A stretch of DNA of 27,503 nucleotides, taken from the NCBI GenBank assembly GCA_905234775.1, contig CAJOJC010000008.1:1-27503 (forward strand), read 5' to 3'. The notes under the pieces were generated by a model that did not search any database, was not told the DNA's origin, and saw nothing but the letters and a program-made list of their open reading frames with translations. The first letter of the stretch is position 1. The number at the start of each line of letters is the position of its first letter. Below, one piece after another: positions 12,213 to 21,411 of the stretch. The position numbers and the translations under genes were made by a program. The DNA comes from an uncultured Bacteroidales bacterium (GTDB lineage Bacteria; Bacteroidota; Bacteroidia; Bacteroidales; UBA932).

Positions 12213-14576
12213 ATGCAGGAACGTACCCGTAAAAAAATAATCTTTTGGTTCTGGTTTATTCTAGTCGCGCCGGTCGTGCTGGTGTTCGGTCTGCTGGCCT
12301 CTGTGTGGTATTTTGCTGAGATTCCGTCGTTTGAGGAACTCGAGCATCCGAACAATAATCTCGCTACCCAGATTATTTCTTCTGACGGGGTCGTCCTGAG
12401 CACCTTCCATATCGAGAACAGGACCTACGTTTCCTACGAAGACATCTCACCGAACGTCATCCACGCCGCGATCAGCACTGAGGATATCCGCTTCTACAAA
12501 CACTGCGGAATCGACTTCAAGGGCCTCGGGCGCGTGTTCTTCAAGACCCTTCTTATGAGGGATTCCAGCCAGGGCGGTGGAAGTACCATCACCCAACAAC
12601 TTGCCAAGACGCTCTACCCTCGTGTGGAGTCCGGCAGCAAGAATCCGTTCGTGAAGGCCGGCACGATGGTCTGGATCAAACTCAAGGAGTGGATCACGGC
12701 TGTGAAGTTGGAGCGCAATTACACGAAGGACGAGATAGTGGCGATGTACCTTAACTCGATCTTTTTCGGCAGCAGCGCGTACGGCATCAAGGCCGCGGCG
12801 GAGACTTTCTTCTCCAAGACGCCGGCCGAACTGAACGTGCAGGAGGCCGCTATGCTGGTGGGTATGGTGAACAAACCCACGCGTTATAACCCCACTCTGC
12901 ATTACGACCTCGCTCTGAGCCGCCGCAATTTCGTGCTGGGGCAGATGGAGAAGGCCGGTTATCTCACTGAAGAGCAGAAGGCCGAGGCGCAGGCGAGCGA
13001 GATCGAACTGCGTTATCAGGTGCAGGACCACAACGCCGGCCTGGCGCCGTATTTCCGCGACATGATACGCCGCGAAATGAACGCCTCCGAGCCCAAGCGC
13101 AGCAATTATCTCTACGAAGAAGAATATGCGGCTGACACCATCCGCTGGGCGAACGACGCCCTCTACGGCTGGCTGACCAAATATCGCAAGGCCAACGGCG
13201 AGAAGTACAATCTGGACCGCGACGGCCTGCGCATCTACGTGACCATCGATTCGCGCATGCAGCGCTATGCTGAGGAGGCGGTGGTCGAGCAACTCTCGAA
13301 GACCCTCCAGCCGCTGTTCAACCGCGAGATGAAGTCCCGCAAGCGCCCGCCGTTCCCGGACACCATGGAGAACAGCACCTATAATACTCTTATGGGTCAG
13401 GCGCGCAAATGGAGCGACCGCTACCGCACTCAGCGCAAGGCGGGAGTTCCGGAGCAGGAGATCCTGAAGCAGTTCTCCGTGAAGACCCCGATGAGGGTGT
13501 TTGCCTGGAATGAAAAGGGCTATGTGGACACCCTGATGACTCCGGACGACAGCATCAAGTACTACAAATCCATACTCAGGGCCGCGTTCATGGCCATCGA
13601 GCCGGGCACCGGCCACGTAAAGGCCTATGTCGGCGGCCCGAACTACCGCTGGTTCAAATACGACAATGTCCGTCAGGGCAAGCGCCAGGTGGGAAGTACC
13701 ATCAAGCCTTTCCTCTACACGCTCGCCATGCAGGAGGGTATGACCCCTTGCGACCGCGTGGTGAATATGCCTCAGACCTTCATCGTGGGCGACGAGACCT
13801 GGACTCCGCGAAGCACGGACCGCGACGAATGGATAGGAAAGACGGTGACCCTGAAGTGGGGCCTCACGCATAGTTCGAACAATATCTCGGCCTATCTGAT
13901 GAGGCAGTTCGGCCCGACCGCTATGGTAAAGATGATGAAGAAGATGGGCATCAAGAGCCACGTAGACGAAGTCTATTCGCTCTGTGCCGGCTCGGCGGAC
14001 CTGCCTATCTGCGAGATGGTGGCGGCGTTCAACACCTTCCCTTCGAAGGGCGTGTACTCCGAGCCTCTGTTCATCACTCGCATCGAGGATGCGGACGGTA
14101 ACCTCATCACTGATTTTACGAACAGGCAGACGGAGGCTATCAGCGCGAACACGGCATATCTGATGGTCAACCTTATGCAGGGAGTCGTGAACCACGGCAC
14201 CGGCAGCCGTCTGCGCTCGCGCTTCGGACTCCGCGGCGAGATGGCCGGAAAGACCGGCACCACGAACGATAACTCTGACGGCTGGTTCATAGGCTACACC
14301 CCGAAGATCACGGCCGGCGTGTGGGTCGGCGGCGAAGACCGTATGGTCCACTTCAAGGAACTAGCGCTGGGTAGCGGCTCGGCCACTGCGCTTCCGGTTT
14401 GGGGCATCTTCATGAAGAAGTGTCTCGCGGACCCGACCCTCGGATTCAGCGACTACGACAGGTTCGACGCCCCGGGCGGTATGACGCTGGATCTCAGTTG
14501 CACGGGCGGCGATATAGAGACTGACGAAGAGCAGAACTTCGAACCGGTCAGTGAAGAAGAAGGATTCTTCGATTAG
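12213..14576 (+). CDS. Class A penicillin-binding protein 1A
   Basis: A 787-aa bifunctional peptidoglycan synthase. A membrane anchor at about 9-33 (KIIFWFWFILVAPVVLVFG) is followed by the GT51 glycosyltransferase with STEDIRFYKHCGID (catalytic Glu90), QGGGSTITQQLAK (120-132) and RNYTKDEIVAMYLN (168 onward). The transpeptidase domain carries S495-T-I-K, S554-S-N and K680-T-G, all intact. The last about 50 residues are acidic (DEEQNFEPVSEEEG). Start 12213 follows from the promoter box and the anchor. The next gene begins one base after its stop, so PBP1A, the alpha/beta hydrolase and the MurF-like gene appear co-transcribed. It is of the mrcA/ponA type. Confidence 0.95.
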   Translation: MQERTRKKIIFWFWFILVAPVVLVFGLLASVWYFAEIPSFEELEHPNNNLATQIISSDGVVLSTFHIENRTYVSYEDISPNVIHAAISTEDIRFYKHCGIDFKGLGRVFFKTLLMRDSSQGGGSTITQQLAKTLYPRVESGSKNPFVKAGTMVWIKLKEWITAVKLERNYTKDEIVAMYLNSIFFGSSAYGIKAAAETFFSKTPAELNVQEAAMLVGMVNKPTRYNPTLHYDLALSRRNFVLGQMEKAGYLTEEQKAEAQASEIELRYQVQDHNAGLAPYFRDMIRREMNASEPKRSNYLYEEEYAADTIRWANDALYGWLTKYRKANGEKYNLDRDGLRIYVTIDSRMQRYAEEAVVEQLSKTLQPLFNREMKSRKRPPFPDTMENSTYNTLMGQARKWSDRYRTQRKAGVPEQEILKQFSVKTPMRVFAWNEKGYVDTLMTPDDSIKYYKSILRAAFMAIEPGTGHVKAYVGGPNYRWFKYDNVRQGKRQVGSTIKPFLYTLAMQEGMTPCDRVVNMPQTFIVGDETWTPRSTDRDEWIGKTVTLKWGLTHSSNNISAYLMRQFGPTAMVKMMKKMGIKSHVDEVYSLCAGSADLPICEMVAAFNTFPSKGVYSEPLFITRIEDADGNLITDFTNRQTEAISANTAYLMVNLMQGVVNHGTGSRLRSRFGLRGEMAGKTGTTNDNSDGWFIGYTPKITAGVWVGGEDRMVHFKELALGSGSATALPVWGIFMKKCLADPTLGFSDYDRFDAPGGMTLDLSCTGGDIETDEEQNFEPVSEEEGFFD

Positions 14577-14577
14577 A

Positions 14578-15321
14578 ATGATATTCGACTACAACGGCAC
14601 CAGGGTATTCTACACCGTGAGCGGAGAGGGCTCCGACCTGCTTTTGCTCCACGGCTGGGGCTGTTCGCATAGCGTCTGGGACACTTTCGTCCCCGAGTTT
14701 GCAAAGAAGCATAGAGTGATCGCGCTGGATTTCCCGGGATTCGGGGAGTCGGATGAGCCTTCGGATGTGTGGGGCGTCTATGAATACGAAGAGATGCTGG
14801 AGGCGTTCTGCGCTTCACTCGGTATCGTCAAGCCTTCGATTATCTGCCATTCTTTCGGCGGGCGTGTTGCTATCGTTTTTGCTTCGCGCTGCGAGGTATC
14901 GCGCCTGATGCTGGTAGATGCCGCCGGAATCAAGCCGAAGAGGTCGTTGGGATACTATATTAAAGTATATAAGTATAAGCTGGCGAAGTGGTGGATTTTG
15001 AAAGTTCTGCGCGATACCGAGCGCTTCGAGAAGATGCGCGCAGGTAAGGGGTCCTCGGATTATGCGTCGGCTTCGCCCATGATGAAGGCGGTTCTGTCCA
15101 AGACAGTGAATCAGGATCTGCGTAAGTTGCTCCCGTCGATCAGCGTGCCGGTCATTCTTTTCTGGGGAACAGCGGATACCGCTACTCCTCTTTCGGATGC
15201 CGAGCTGATGGCTAAGCTCCTGCCCGACTCCGGCCTCATTACCGTCAAGGGCGGAACTCACTTTTCGTTCCTTGAAGATCCCGGACTGTTCAAATCAGTA
15301 GTTAATAATTTTATGAAATGA
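14578..15321 (+). CDS. Alpha/beta hydrolase
   Basis: A 247-aa alpha/beta-hydrolase fold protein with no signal peptide. The oxyanion segment LLLLHGWGCSHSVWD is followed by DFPGFGESDEP, the nucleophile elbow C-H-S92-F-G-G (first Gly of GxSxG replaced by Cys), D200 in FWGTADTATP, and H228 in GGTHFSF, giving a full Ser-Asp-His triad. The ATG at 14578 lies one base after the PBP1A stop; a GTG at 14551 would overlap PBP1A. The stop overlaps the MurF-like start (ATGA). The substrate is unknown. Wedged between two cell-wall genes, it may act on an envelope precursor, but that is inference. Confidence 0.88.
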   Translation: MIFDYNGTRVFYTVSGEGSDLLLLHGWGCSHSVWDTFVPEFAKKHRVIALDFPGFGESDEPSDVWGVYEYEEMLEAFCASLGIVKPSIICHSFGGRVAIVFASRCEVSRLMLVDAAGIKPKRSLGYYIKVYKYKLAKWWILKVLRDTERFEKMRAGKGSSDYASASPMMKAVLSKTVNQDLRKLLPSISVPVILFWGTADTATPLSDAELMAKLLPDSGLITVKGGTHFSFLEDPGLFKSVVNNFMK

Positions 15322-16787
15322 CGGCGTTAATTGTCAGTTTCATAGTCATTTGGGTAGCGGCGTGGGTGTTGTATCTGCGTTTCTATCTGCAGATGTTTCA
15401 GCAGAATTCGAACAGGCGCGACCGCTTTTTGAAGTGGTTGGGAGACAATCCATATCCGAGGCTGTTTGGGAAGTCGAAGGTAAAGTTCGTCTTTACTCCT
15501 CGAATGATCAGGCTGGCTATTACTACTACTTTGCTGGCTGCGGCGCTGACCGTGGTGCCATTCGTTTTCGGGGTGTTCTGGCTGTCTGCTCTTTTTGTGC
15601 TTTTCTGCCCGCTAGAATTGTGCGTCGCGGATTGGCTCAACAGCCCGATCGAGAAAGCTATTGCGAGATGGTATATCAATGATGCTCGCCGTATCCTTGC
15701 TTCCCGTCCCGACCTTATCGTTATCGGCGTTACCGGCAGTTTCGGAAAGACCAGTACCAAGAACTATCTGTATAGGATCCTCAGCGAGAAATACAATGTT
15801 CTGATGACTCCCGGTAACTATAATACGACCCTGGGAGTAGTTCGTACAATTCGCGAGAAGTTGGAGCCCTTCCACGAAGTGTTCATCTGCGAGATGGGCG
15901 CGAAAGAGGTAGGGGATATCAAGGAGATATGTGATCTCGTACACCCCGTGATGGGTATAGTTACTGCAGTAGGCGAGATGCACCTCGAGACCTTCGGCTC
16001 GTTTGAGAATATTCAGAAGACTAAGTTCGAATTGATTGATTCGCTGCCCGTTGATGGTTTTGGGGTAGTCAATTTCGAGTCTCCCGGGATTGCTTCTTAT
16101 GGCGGGATCCGTCAGGATTGTAAGGTCGTCCGTTTCGGAATAGATGCACATAGAGTCGATGTCCGCGCTGCTTCGATTGAGTATACTCCCGGAGGGATGG
16201 AGTTCGACGTAATTGATGCCGCCGGCTCGCTCCATCTTAAGACTCAGTTGCTCGGCGAGGCTAATATTCTGGACCTTACCGGAGCTATTGTTCTGGCTAA
16301 ACACCTTGGCGTTCCGGACAGATCTATCGCCTTGGCAGTCAGCAAAATACAGCCTGTTGAACACAGGCTCAGCATGTCCCGCCGAGGATCTGTCACTATC
16401 CTCGACGACGCCTACAATTCCAATCCCACCGGAGCCGCTATGGCCCTCGGCGTGCTGGCTTCGATGAAACTTCCTCAGGGCGGGCGGCGCATCTGCGTCA
16501 CTCCGGGCTTTGTCGAACTGGGCTCCCGCCAGTTCGACGCCTGCCGCGAGCTCGGCGCCCTTGCCGCCCGCTCCTGCGACATCCTTATCATAGTCAACAA
16601 ATACAACCGCGAGGCTATCCTCGAAGGGGCTAAAAGTGTCATTCCCGACTCCGATCGGGAATCCTCTTTCGAAGACCGCGTCCTCTGCGTCGACACCCTC
16701 GCGGAGGCCGTGGCGTCCCTCACCGTTCTCGCAACCCCCGGTAGCGCAATCCTCTACGAGAACGACCTCCCCGACACATTCGTCTAG
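15318..16787 (+). CDS. Membrane-anchored MurF-like Mur ligase
   Basis: A 489-aa Mur-ligase-family protein. In place of the MurF N-terminal UDP-binding domain it has hydrophobic segments at about 3-21 and 66-98 with a basic loop between. The central ATPase domain has the P-loop GVTGSFGKTST (137-147), NYNTTLGVVRT, CEMGAKEVGDI (191-201) and the MurF-like DDAYNSNPTGA (363-373). The C-terminal domain shows PGFVELG and ends ENDLPDTF. MurF adds D-Ala-D-Ala to UDP-MurNAc-tripeptide in the cytosol, and the core motifs suggest similar ATP-dependent ligation here. Loss of the usual N-terminal domain and gain of a membrane anchor suggest a lipid-linked or other substrate. It overlaps the hydrolase gene by 4 nt. 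Confidence 0.85.
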   Translation: MTALIVSFIVIWVAAWVLYLRFYLQMFQQNSNRRDRFLKWLGDNPYPRLFGKSKVKFVFTPRMIRLAITTTLLAAALTVVPFVFGVFWLSALFVLFCPLELCVADWLNSPIEKAIARWYINDARRILASRPDLIVIGVTGSFGKTSTKNYLYRILSEKYNVLMTPGNYNTTLGVVRTIREKLEPFHEVFICEMGAKEVGDIKEICDLVHPVMGIVTAVGEMHLETFGSFENIQKTKFELIDSLPVDGFGVVNFESPGIASYGGIRQDCKVVRFGIDAHRVDVRAASIEYTPGGMEFDVIDAAGSLHLKTQLLGEANILDLTGAIVLAKHLGVPDRSIALAVSKIQPVEHRLSMSRRGSVTILDDAYNSNPTGAAMALGVLASMKLPQGGRRICVTPGFVELGSRQFDACRELGALAARSCDILIIVNKYNREAILEGAKSVIPDSDRESSFEDRVLCVDTLAEAVASLTVLATPGSAILYENDLPDTFV

Positions 16788-16816
16788 CTGATTTCAGTTT
16801 TCGGCTCTTTTTGGGG

Positions 16817-16842
16817 TTACTTTGCTCCGGCGGGGGCAAAGT
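16817..16842 (+). terminator. Intrinsic terminator after the MurF-like gene
   Basis: TACTTTGCTCC and GGGGCAAAGTA form an 11-bp stem (one T-G pair) with a GGCG loop, 30 nt after the MurF-like stop. A T-rich stretch follows (to about 16860). It probably ends the PBP1A-hydrolase-MurF-like transcript. Confidence 0.65.
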
Positions 16843-16925
16843 AGCTTTGGTGTTGTTTTTAAGAGAGCAAATCACTATATTCGCATACAATAATGTGTAA
16901 AATAAACAAAATTTCGACGTTTGGA

Positions 16926-16935
16926 ATAATATTAT
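16926..16935. promoter_or_regulatory. Palindrome at the hipB start
   Basis: ATAATATTAT, a perfect 10-bp palindrome, ends directly at the ATG of the HTH gene (16936). It is a reasonable place for autoregulatory binding by the antitoxin, but AT-rich palindromes of this size also occur by chance. No TAnnTTTG box is clear nearby. Confidence 0.3.
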
Positions 16936-17247
16936 ATGGAATATAGATTGGATAATTATTCGCGTCAACCGGAGATTCTGATGATGCGCCTGGCGGAGAA
17001 CAGTAAGGCGAGGAGACTGGAGAAAGGGTATAGTCGAAGGACGTTGTCTGAGTTGACAAATATCCCTGCGCCGACTATCGAAAGATTCGAAAGGACAGGC
17101 AAAATATCCCTTGAGTCATTCTGCCGCCTGGTTATCGAATTCGACTACTTCGATGAACTCGGCGCCGTTCTTGGCAGGACGAAATACTCGACAGCTAAAG
17201 AACTGGAGGAAATCAACAACAACCGAAGCAGAATCAAAGGCAGATGA
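16936..17247 (+). CDS. hipB: HipB-like helix-turn-helix antitoxin
   Basis: A 103-aa XRE-type DNA-binding protein. The helix-turn-helix lies at about residues 17-70 (LMMRLAENSKARRLEKGYSR, RTLSELTNIPAPTIERFERTG, ISLESFCRLVIEFDYFDEL). A basic, disordered-looking tail ends NNNRSRIKGR. In HipBA systems this protein dimerises, represses the operon and inhibits the kinase. Its stop overlaps the hipA-like start by 4 nt. An internal start at the double Met (residues 16-17) is possible, but the ATG at 16936 gives the full helix 1. Confidence 0.82.
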   Translation: MEYRLDNYSRQPEILMMRLAENSKARRLEKGYSRRTLSELTNIPAPTIERFERTGKISLESFCRLVIEFDYFDELGAVLGRTKYSTAKELEEINNNRSRIKGR

Positions 17248-18374
17248 TACCTGAAATTAAAGTATTGTATGTCCTATACCGGAACAGTATGGTTGGAACT
17301 ATCCAGAAGGATGGCTCCACCGGCGCCTGTGTCTTTGAGTATGATAAAGAGTGGCTTGCGGATGGCTTTTCGATTTCGCCGACTGAGTTGCCTTTGAAGA
17401 GCGGCTTGTTCGTCGGTGATCCGGAGAAGTTCGGCGGTGGCTTCGCCGTGTTCGAAGACAGCATGCCGGATGGCTATGGTCTTTTCCTGCTGGACCGCAT
17501 ACTTAAAAAACAGGGCTCGTCGTTGAAGGAACTGTCTGTGCCGCAGATTCTGTCCATTATAGGAACGGCCGGCATGGGCGCGCTTATGTATGTTCCTGAG
17601 ATGCCGGGAGTCGGCCGCCAAAAAGAGGTGGGCGATCCGGAAGCTCTGGAGTTGCTTCAATCAGAAGCGTTGAAGGTGTTGTCCGAAAAGGGTGAAGGCG
17701 ATGAGGCGCTGCTTTACTACAACAGCGCTAATTCGGGCGGCGCCAGGCCGAAGGTGGTTGCCCGGAGGGCTGACGGTACTCACTGGATAGTCAAGTTCCG
17801 CCATGTATATGATTCGGAGTCGATAGGCAGGGAGGAGTATCTTTATATGCAGACTGCAGGGGAATGTGGGATTACCATCCCCCGGATTGAGCTTATAAAT
17901 GACAAATATTTCGCGATAGAGCGCTTTGATATCGACCGCAACGGAGAGAGGATTCACACCCTAACAGCTTCAGCGCTTCTAAAAACTGATTTCAAAAATC
18001 AAAGCGCAGATTATACAAATCTCCTGGCCCTTACCGGCTTCCTTACCCAGGACCCCGTTCAGGTTGAGGAAATGTTTCGCCGTATGGTATTCAATATAGT
18101 GGCAATCAACAAAGACGACCACGCCAAGAACTTCTCCTTCCAGTGCATAGAGGGTAAGTGGAGCCTCGCGCCTGCTTACGACATTACCTATTCCCCTCAG
18201 GGCACAAACGGCGAACACGCAACCTCGGTCTTCTACCACGGCGATCCTTCGCTGGAAGACGTTCTCAAAGCCGGTACTGAAATACGTATCCCCAAGGCCC
18301 GGTGTCTGGAGATAATCTCAAAGATCGAGGATATCTGTTCCCTCCGCCTTCCGCTCATCCACAAACTTTCATAA
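17244..18374 (+). CDS. hipA: HipA-family serine/threonine kinase toxin
   Basis: A 376-aa HipA-like kinase. The N-terminal subdomain (1-120; GTIQKDGSTGACVFEYDKEW, PDGYGLFLLDRILK) matches the HipA N-terminal coupled domain. The kinase part has the regulatory/P-loop segment SANSGGARPK (161-170), Lys184 in IVKF, the catalytic loop NKDDHAKNFSF with Asp292 and Asn296, and Asp313 in APAYDITYS for Mg2+. Key residues are present, so it should be active. E. coli HipA phosphorylates glutamyl-tRNA synthetase and drives dormancy; the target here is unknown. It is somewhat shorter than E. coli HipA (about 440 aa). It overlaps hipB by 4 nt. Confidence 0.88.
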   Translation: MIPEIKVLYVLYRNSMVGTIQKDGSTGACVFEYDKEWLADGFSISPTELPLKSGLFVGDPEKFGGGFAVFEDSMPDGYGLFLLDRILKKQGSSLKELSVPQILSIIGTAGMGALMYVPEMPGVGRQKEVGDPEALELLQSEALKVLSEKGEGDEALLYYNSANSGGARPKVVARRADGTHWIVKFRHVYDSESIGREEYLYMQTAGECGITIPRIELINDKYFAIERFDIDRNGERIHTLTASALLKTDFKNQSADYTNLLALTGFLTQDPVQVEEMFRRMVFNIVAINKDDHAKNFSFQCIEGKWSLAPAYDITYSPQGTNGEHATSVFYHGDPSLEDVLKAGTEIRIPKARCLEIISKIEDICSLRLPLIHKLS

Positions 18375-18382
18375 AAAAATGC

Positions 18383-18390
18383 TAAATTTG
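18383..18390 (+). promoter_or_regulatory. -7 box of the M6 protease operon
   Basis: TAAATTTG matches TAnnTTTG and ends 19 nt before the ATG at 18410. It is the only such box I see ahead of the five-gene operon running to 26413. Confidence 0.55.
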
Positions 18391-18409
18391 CAAAATAACC
18401 ACACAGTAT

Positions 18410-19126
18410 ATGAAAAAACGTCTAACCTATTTGTTCGTCTTGCTGGTTGCGGGGGCGCTGACTCTGCCGTTCACCGTTTCCTGCGAGGATCCGGCGGAGC
18501 CAAGTGTGCCCGAAGGACCTACTAAACTGGAGGTGAAACTCAATAAGACCTCCGTTGCGGCCACCGAAACTACAATTGAGGGCACGGTCGAATGCGACGC
18601 CGACTGGGAGGTAAAGCTCGAAAAAACCTCATGGGCTCTGGTGGAGAAAAAATCAGGTAATCCCAAAAAGTTCACTATCAGTTTCGACCCCAACACTTCC
18701 GAGTCTGAGCGCAAGGGAACAGTTGTCGTGACTTCCGGAAAACTCACGAAGAGCGTTAAGTTTACCCAGGCCGCAAAGGAAGTGGAGCCTACTCCTCCGT
18801 CGAACGACCCAGTGCCTGGACTTTACGGTATCAACGGTGTGGATTTCGTCCTTGGCGAAGGCGGGTGGAACCAGTCCAGCCGCGTTGTCTGCAACGACGG
18901 CAGCCTGCAGTATCTGCTTATGAATCGCGCTCAGGCAGATTGCATAGGAATACTTTATTACGACCCCACGGCTGCAGTCGGCACTATCCAGACGGTGGTT
19001 CTTTTCCGTATGGATAAGACTGGAGTTACCATGTACAACCAGGCGGAGGTTCAGGTTACCGAGAGCACGGAAACTTATGTCGTGCTTGCGAACAGCAAGA
19101 CGCTTTATTTCAGGATCCAAAAGTAG
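18410..19126 (+). CDS. BACON-domain lipoprotein
   Basis: A 238-aa predicted lipoprotein with lipobox FTVSC (Cys25). A Pro-rich linker leads to a BACON-type beta domain (about 38-125: KLEVKLNKTSVAATETTIEG, CDADWEVKLEKTSW, RKGTVVVTSGKLTKSVKFTQAA). After a Pro-rich hinge (EPTPPSNDPVPG) a second, unrecognised domain of about 105 residues follows (LYGINGVDFVLGEGGWNQSS to YFRIQK). BACON domains often occur on carbohydrate- or protease-linked surface proteins in Bacteroidetes and may bind glycans or mucin. It is the first gene of the protease operon, 14 nt ahead of the first M6 protease. Confidence 0.8.
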   Translation: MKKRLTYLFVLLVAGALTLPFTVSCEDPAEPSVPEGPTKLEVKLNKTSVAATETTIEGTVECDADWEVKLEKTSWALVEKKSGNPKKFTISFDPNTSESERKGTVVVTSGKLTKSVKFTQAAKEVEPTPPSNDPVPGLYGINGVDFVLGEGGWNQSSRVVCNDGSLQYLLMNRAQADCIGILYYDPTAAVGTIQTVVLFRMDKTGVTMYNQAEVQVTESTETYVVLANSKTLYFRIQK

Positions 19127-19140
19127 GGGAGGACGAGACA

Positions 19141-21411
19141 ATGAAGAAACTTATACTTGCAGCGTTTTTCGCGTTAATCGCTATCACCGCTTTTGCCGAG
19201 GGAGGAACCGGCAAATGGGACGAGAAACTGGTAAACGGTACCCGTCATATACCTACTATCCTTGTGCAGTTTTCCGATGTGAAGTTCACGGTATCAAACC
19301 CTGCCCAGTCGTTTAATGATCTACTCAACAAGAAGGGTTATTCGGATAACGACGCTACCGGTAGCGCCCAGGATTACTGGGTTGAGAACTCCGGCGGAAA
19401 GTTTACTCCAATCTTCGATGTCTACGGCCCGGTAACGCTGGAGAAAGCGTCCACTTACTACGGCGCCGGCAGCACCACTCAGGAAAAGACTGACGAATGT
19501 CTTCTCGAAGCCGCGAGGCTGCTCGACTCCTCTGTCGATTTTTCTCAGTACGATTATAACAACGACGGATATATAGATCCGGTGGTGGTCATCTTTGCCG
19601 GTCACGGACAGGATGCTAAAGTCGGCGGTGGACAGGATAAAATCAAGCCGCATCAGGGCTCTGTCAGCTCAAGCGCAGGGAACAGAGTTTTCGACAATAA
19701 AACGATGTTCATCTACTGCATCTCACCGGAACTCAGCACTACCAGCACAGACGCTTCCCGAATGGCCGGAATCGGCATCATCTGCCACGAATTCGGGCAC
19801 ACTCTCGGACTTTCGGACTATTATAAATTCCAGTCTTTCGCTCTTATGTGCTATGGTGGTGACAACAACTATGAGGCGACGCCTCCGTATCTGACTGTGG
19901 TTGAGCGCGACCAGCTCAGGTGGCTCAGTTGGAAAGATATTCCGGTCCTCAAAGAAGGCCAGACGACAATCTCTTCCGTAAAAGATGGTACGGCCTTCAG
20001 GTCGAACACCAACCAGTACGGTGAATTCTTCATTTACGAATACCGTAGCGGCCTTGGCTGGGATGCGGCAATCCCTTCCGGCCTTCTCGTTTATCATATC
20101 GACCGTTCGGTGGCTATGAACAGCGAACACCCTCTCGAGTGTCTTGTCCCCGCCGCCGATCAGTCCAACTGGAATCATCAGGGTCTACTGGCCGATTACC
20201 TCTTCCCCGGATCTAAGAGCATAAGCACCTTTAACCCGGTGGACTGGACGGGCAATCCTACGATGTACCAGCTCTCCAACATCCACAAAAGCGGCGACGC
20301 AATAGTGTTCAACACTACGATAAGCGCAACCCGTGTGCTTGAAGGAAGGGTGGTCGACGCACTAGGTGAGCCTCAGGCGGGTCAGACGGTTGAGGCTTGG
20401 CTTCTTGGCGATGCGGGAAACGGTTCCCACGATTTCACTGATCACGATATCCAGGTTCTCAGGACGGATTCGCAGGGTAAATTCACCCTGACTATAGATT
20501 CCAGCTTCGACGATCCGAGGCTCGGCCCCGTAGTAGGAGCTGTAATCAATATCGGGGATTACTCGGAGACAGTTTATATGTATTCTCCCACCCAGACCCT
20601 CGAAATAATTATCGGTGGTCAGGGTCAGGAGCCTCAGACCTGGTCCAGTTATACGGGCCTCAGTTCTCTAAGTGCCCACGATATGCACACCCAGGTAGAC
20701 TACTCCAACCCCAACCAGATCATGTTCGCGGTGAAGATTCCTGCCTCGCAGCTCCCTTCAGGAGGCGGTGTGGTGAGCAGCGTCAGCTTTGTCGTCAGCA
20801 CCAGCAAGAATTATGTAATAGTCGACGCCGGAACTGAGCGCATTCTCACCTTCGAAGTTCCGTCCAATTATGTTACCGGCCGCTACGGTCAGATGGTAAC
20901 CATCGACGTGAAAAGCGAGCACGCCCGCTTCCCCGGAGGTAAGGACCTTTACGTCGGCTTCGCCGCAGATGTTGCCGCAGGTTCGCAGTTCCCGGCCCCG
21001 TTCGATATAGATGGCGCCCCGGGAAACTTCTTCTGCTCGCCGCTGGATTATGACTCCAGCACCTGGACTGACTTCTGCTGGTGGAATAAAATAATCCCTA
21101 TCGATTTCTCCTATTTCCCTATTGGCGGGACTGATCCAGGCCCCGGCCCCAGCGATGATCCGCTCGTGGCCCTCGGCCTCAATGCGATCGCCGATCCCGG
21201 CAACGGCGTATATCAGGCGGGTGACACATTCTCCCTCCAGGTAGGCGTGGCCGCCGGCTTGACCCTGACTTCGGCTACATGGACGCTCGACGGCCAGCCT
21301 GTGTCCGGAGATTCCATCACGCTCACTAAGGGCTATCACATCATCACCGCCGTCACCTTTTATTCCGACGGTTCCAAGGAAACTCTCGAATTACGTCTTA
21401 AGGCAGAATAA
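19141..21411 (+). CDS. Secreted M6-type metalloprotease 1
   Basis: A 756-aa exported protease with signal peptide MKKLILAAFFALIAITAFA. The M6 (immune inhibitor A-like) catalytic domain spans about 30-400. Zinc site H216-E-F-G-H220-T-L-G-L-S-D226 holds catalytic Glu217. QDYWVENSGGKF, DYNNDGYIDPVVVIFAGHG, a LMCYGG segment and YRSGLGWDAAIPSGLLVYHID are typical family blocks. Then come a carboxypeptidase-regulatory-like beta domain (VLEGRVVDALGEPQAGQTVEAW), a beta-sandwich containing GGKDLYVGFAAD, and an Ig-like C-terminal part after a GPGPS linker. No type IX sorting domain is obvious. An SD-like GGGGAGG precedes the ATG. Its stop shares a base with the next start. Confidence 0.88.
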   Translation: MKKLILAAFFALIAITAFAEGGTGKWDEKLVNGTRHIPTILVQFSDVKFTVSNPAQSFNDLLNKKGYSDNDATGSAQDYWVENSGGKFTPIFDVYGPVTLEKASTYYGAGSTTQEKTDECLLEAARLLDSSVDFSQYDYNNDGYIDPVVVIFAGHGQDAKVGGGQDKIKPHQGSVSSSAGNRVFDNKTMFIYCISPELSTTSTDASRMAGIGIICHEFGHTLGLSDYYKFQSFALMCYGGDNNYEATPPYLTVVERDQLRWLSWKDIPVLKEGQTTISSVKDGTAFRSNTNQYGEFFIYEYRSGLGWDAAIPSGLLVYHIDRSVAMNSEHPLECLVPAADQSNWNHQGLLADYLFPGSKSISTFNPVDWTGNPTMYQLSNIHKSGDAIVFNTTISATRVLEGRVVDALGEPQAGQTVEAWLLGDAGNGSHDFTDHDIQVLRTDSQGKFTLTIDSSFDDPRLGPVVGAVINIGDYSETVYMYSPTQTLEIIIGGQGQEPQTWSSYTGLSSLSAHDMHTQVDYSNPNQIMFAVKIPASQLPSGGGVVSSVSFVVSTSKNYVIVDAGTERILTFEVPSNYVTGRYGQMVTIDVKSEHARFPGGKDLYVGFAADVAAGSQFPAPFDIDGAPGNFFCSPLDYDSSTWTDFCWWNKIIPIDFSYFPIGGTDPGPGPSDDPLVALGLNAIADPGNGVYQAGDTFSLQVGVAAGLTLTSATWTLDGQPVSGDSITLTKGYHIITAVTFYSDGSKETLELRLKAE

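Noticed and set aside
12447..14351. 634-aa minus-strand open frame opposite PBP1A.
   Set aside because: Antisense shadow of the class A PBP, which has all its motifs on the plus strand.
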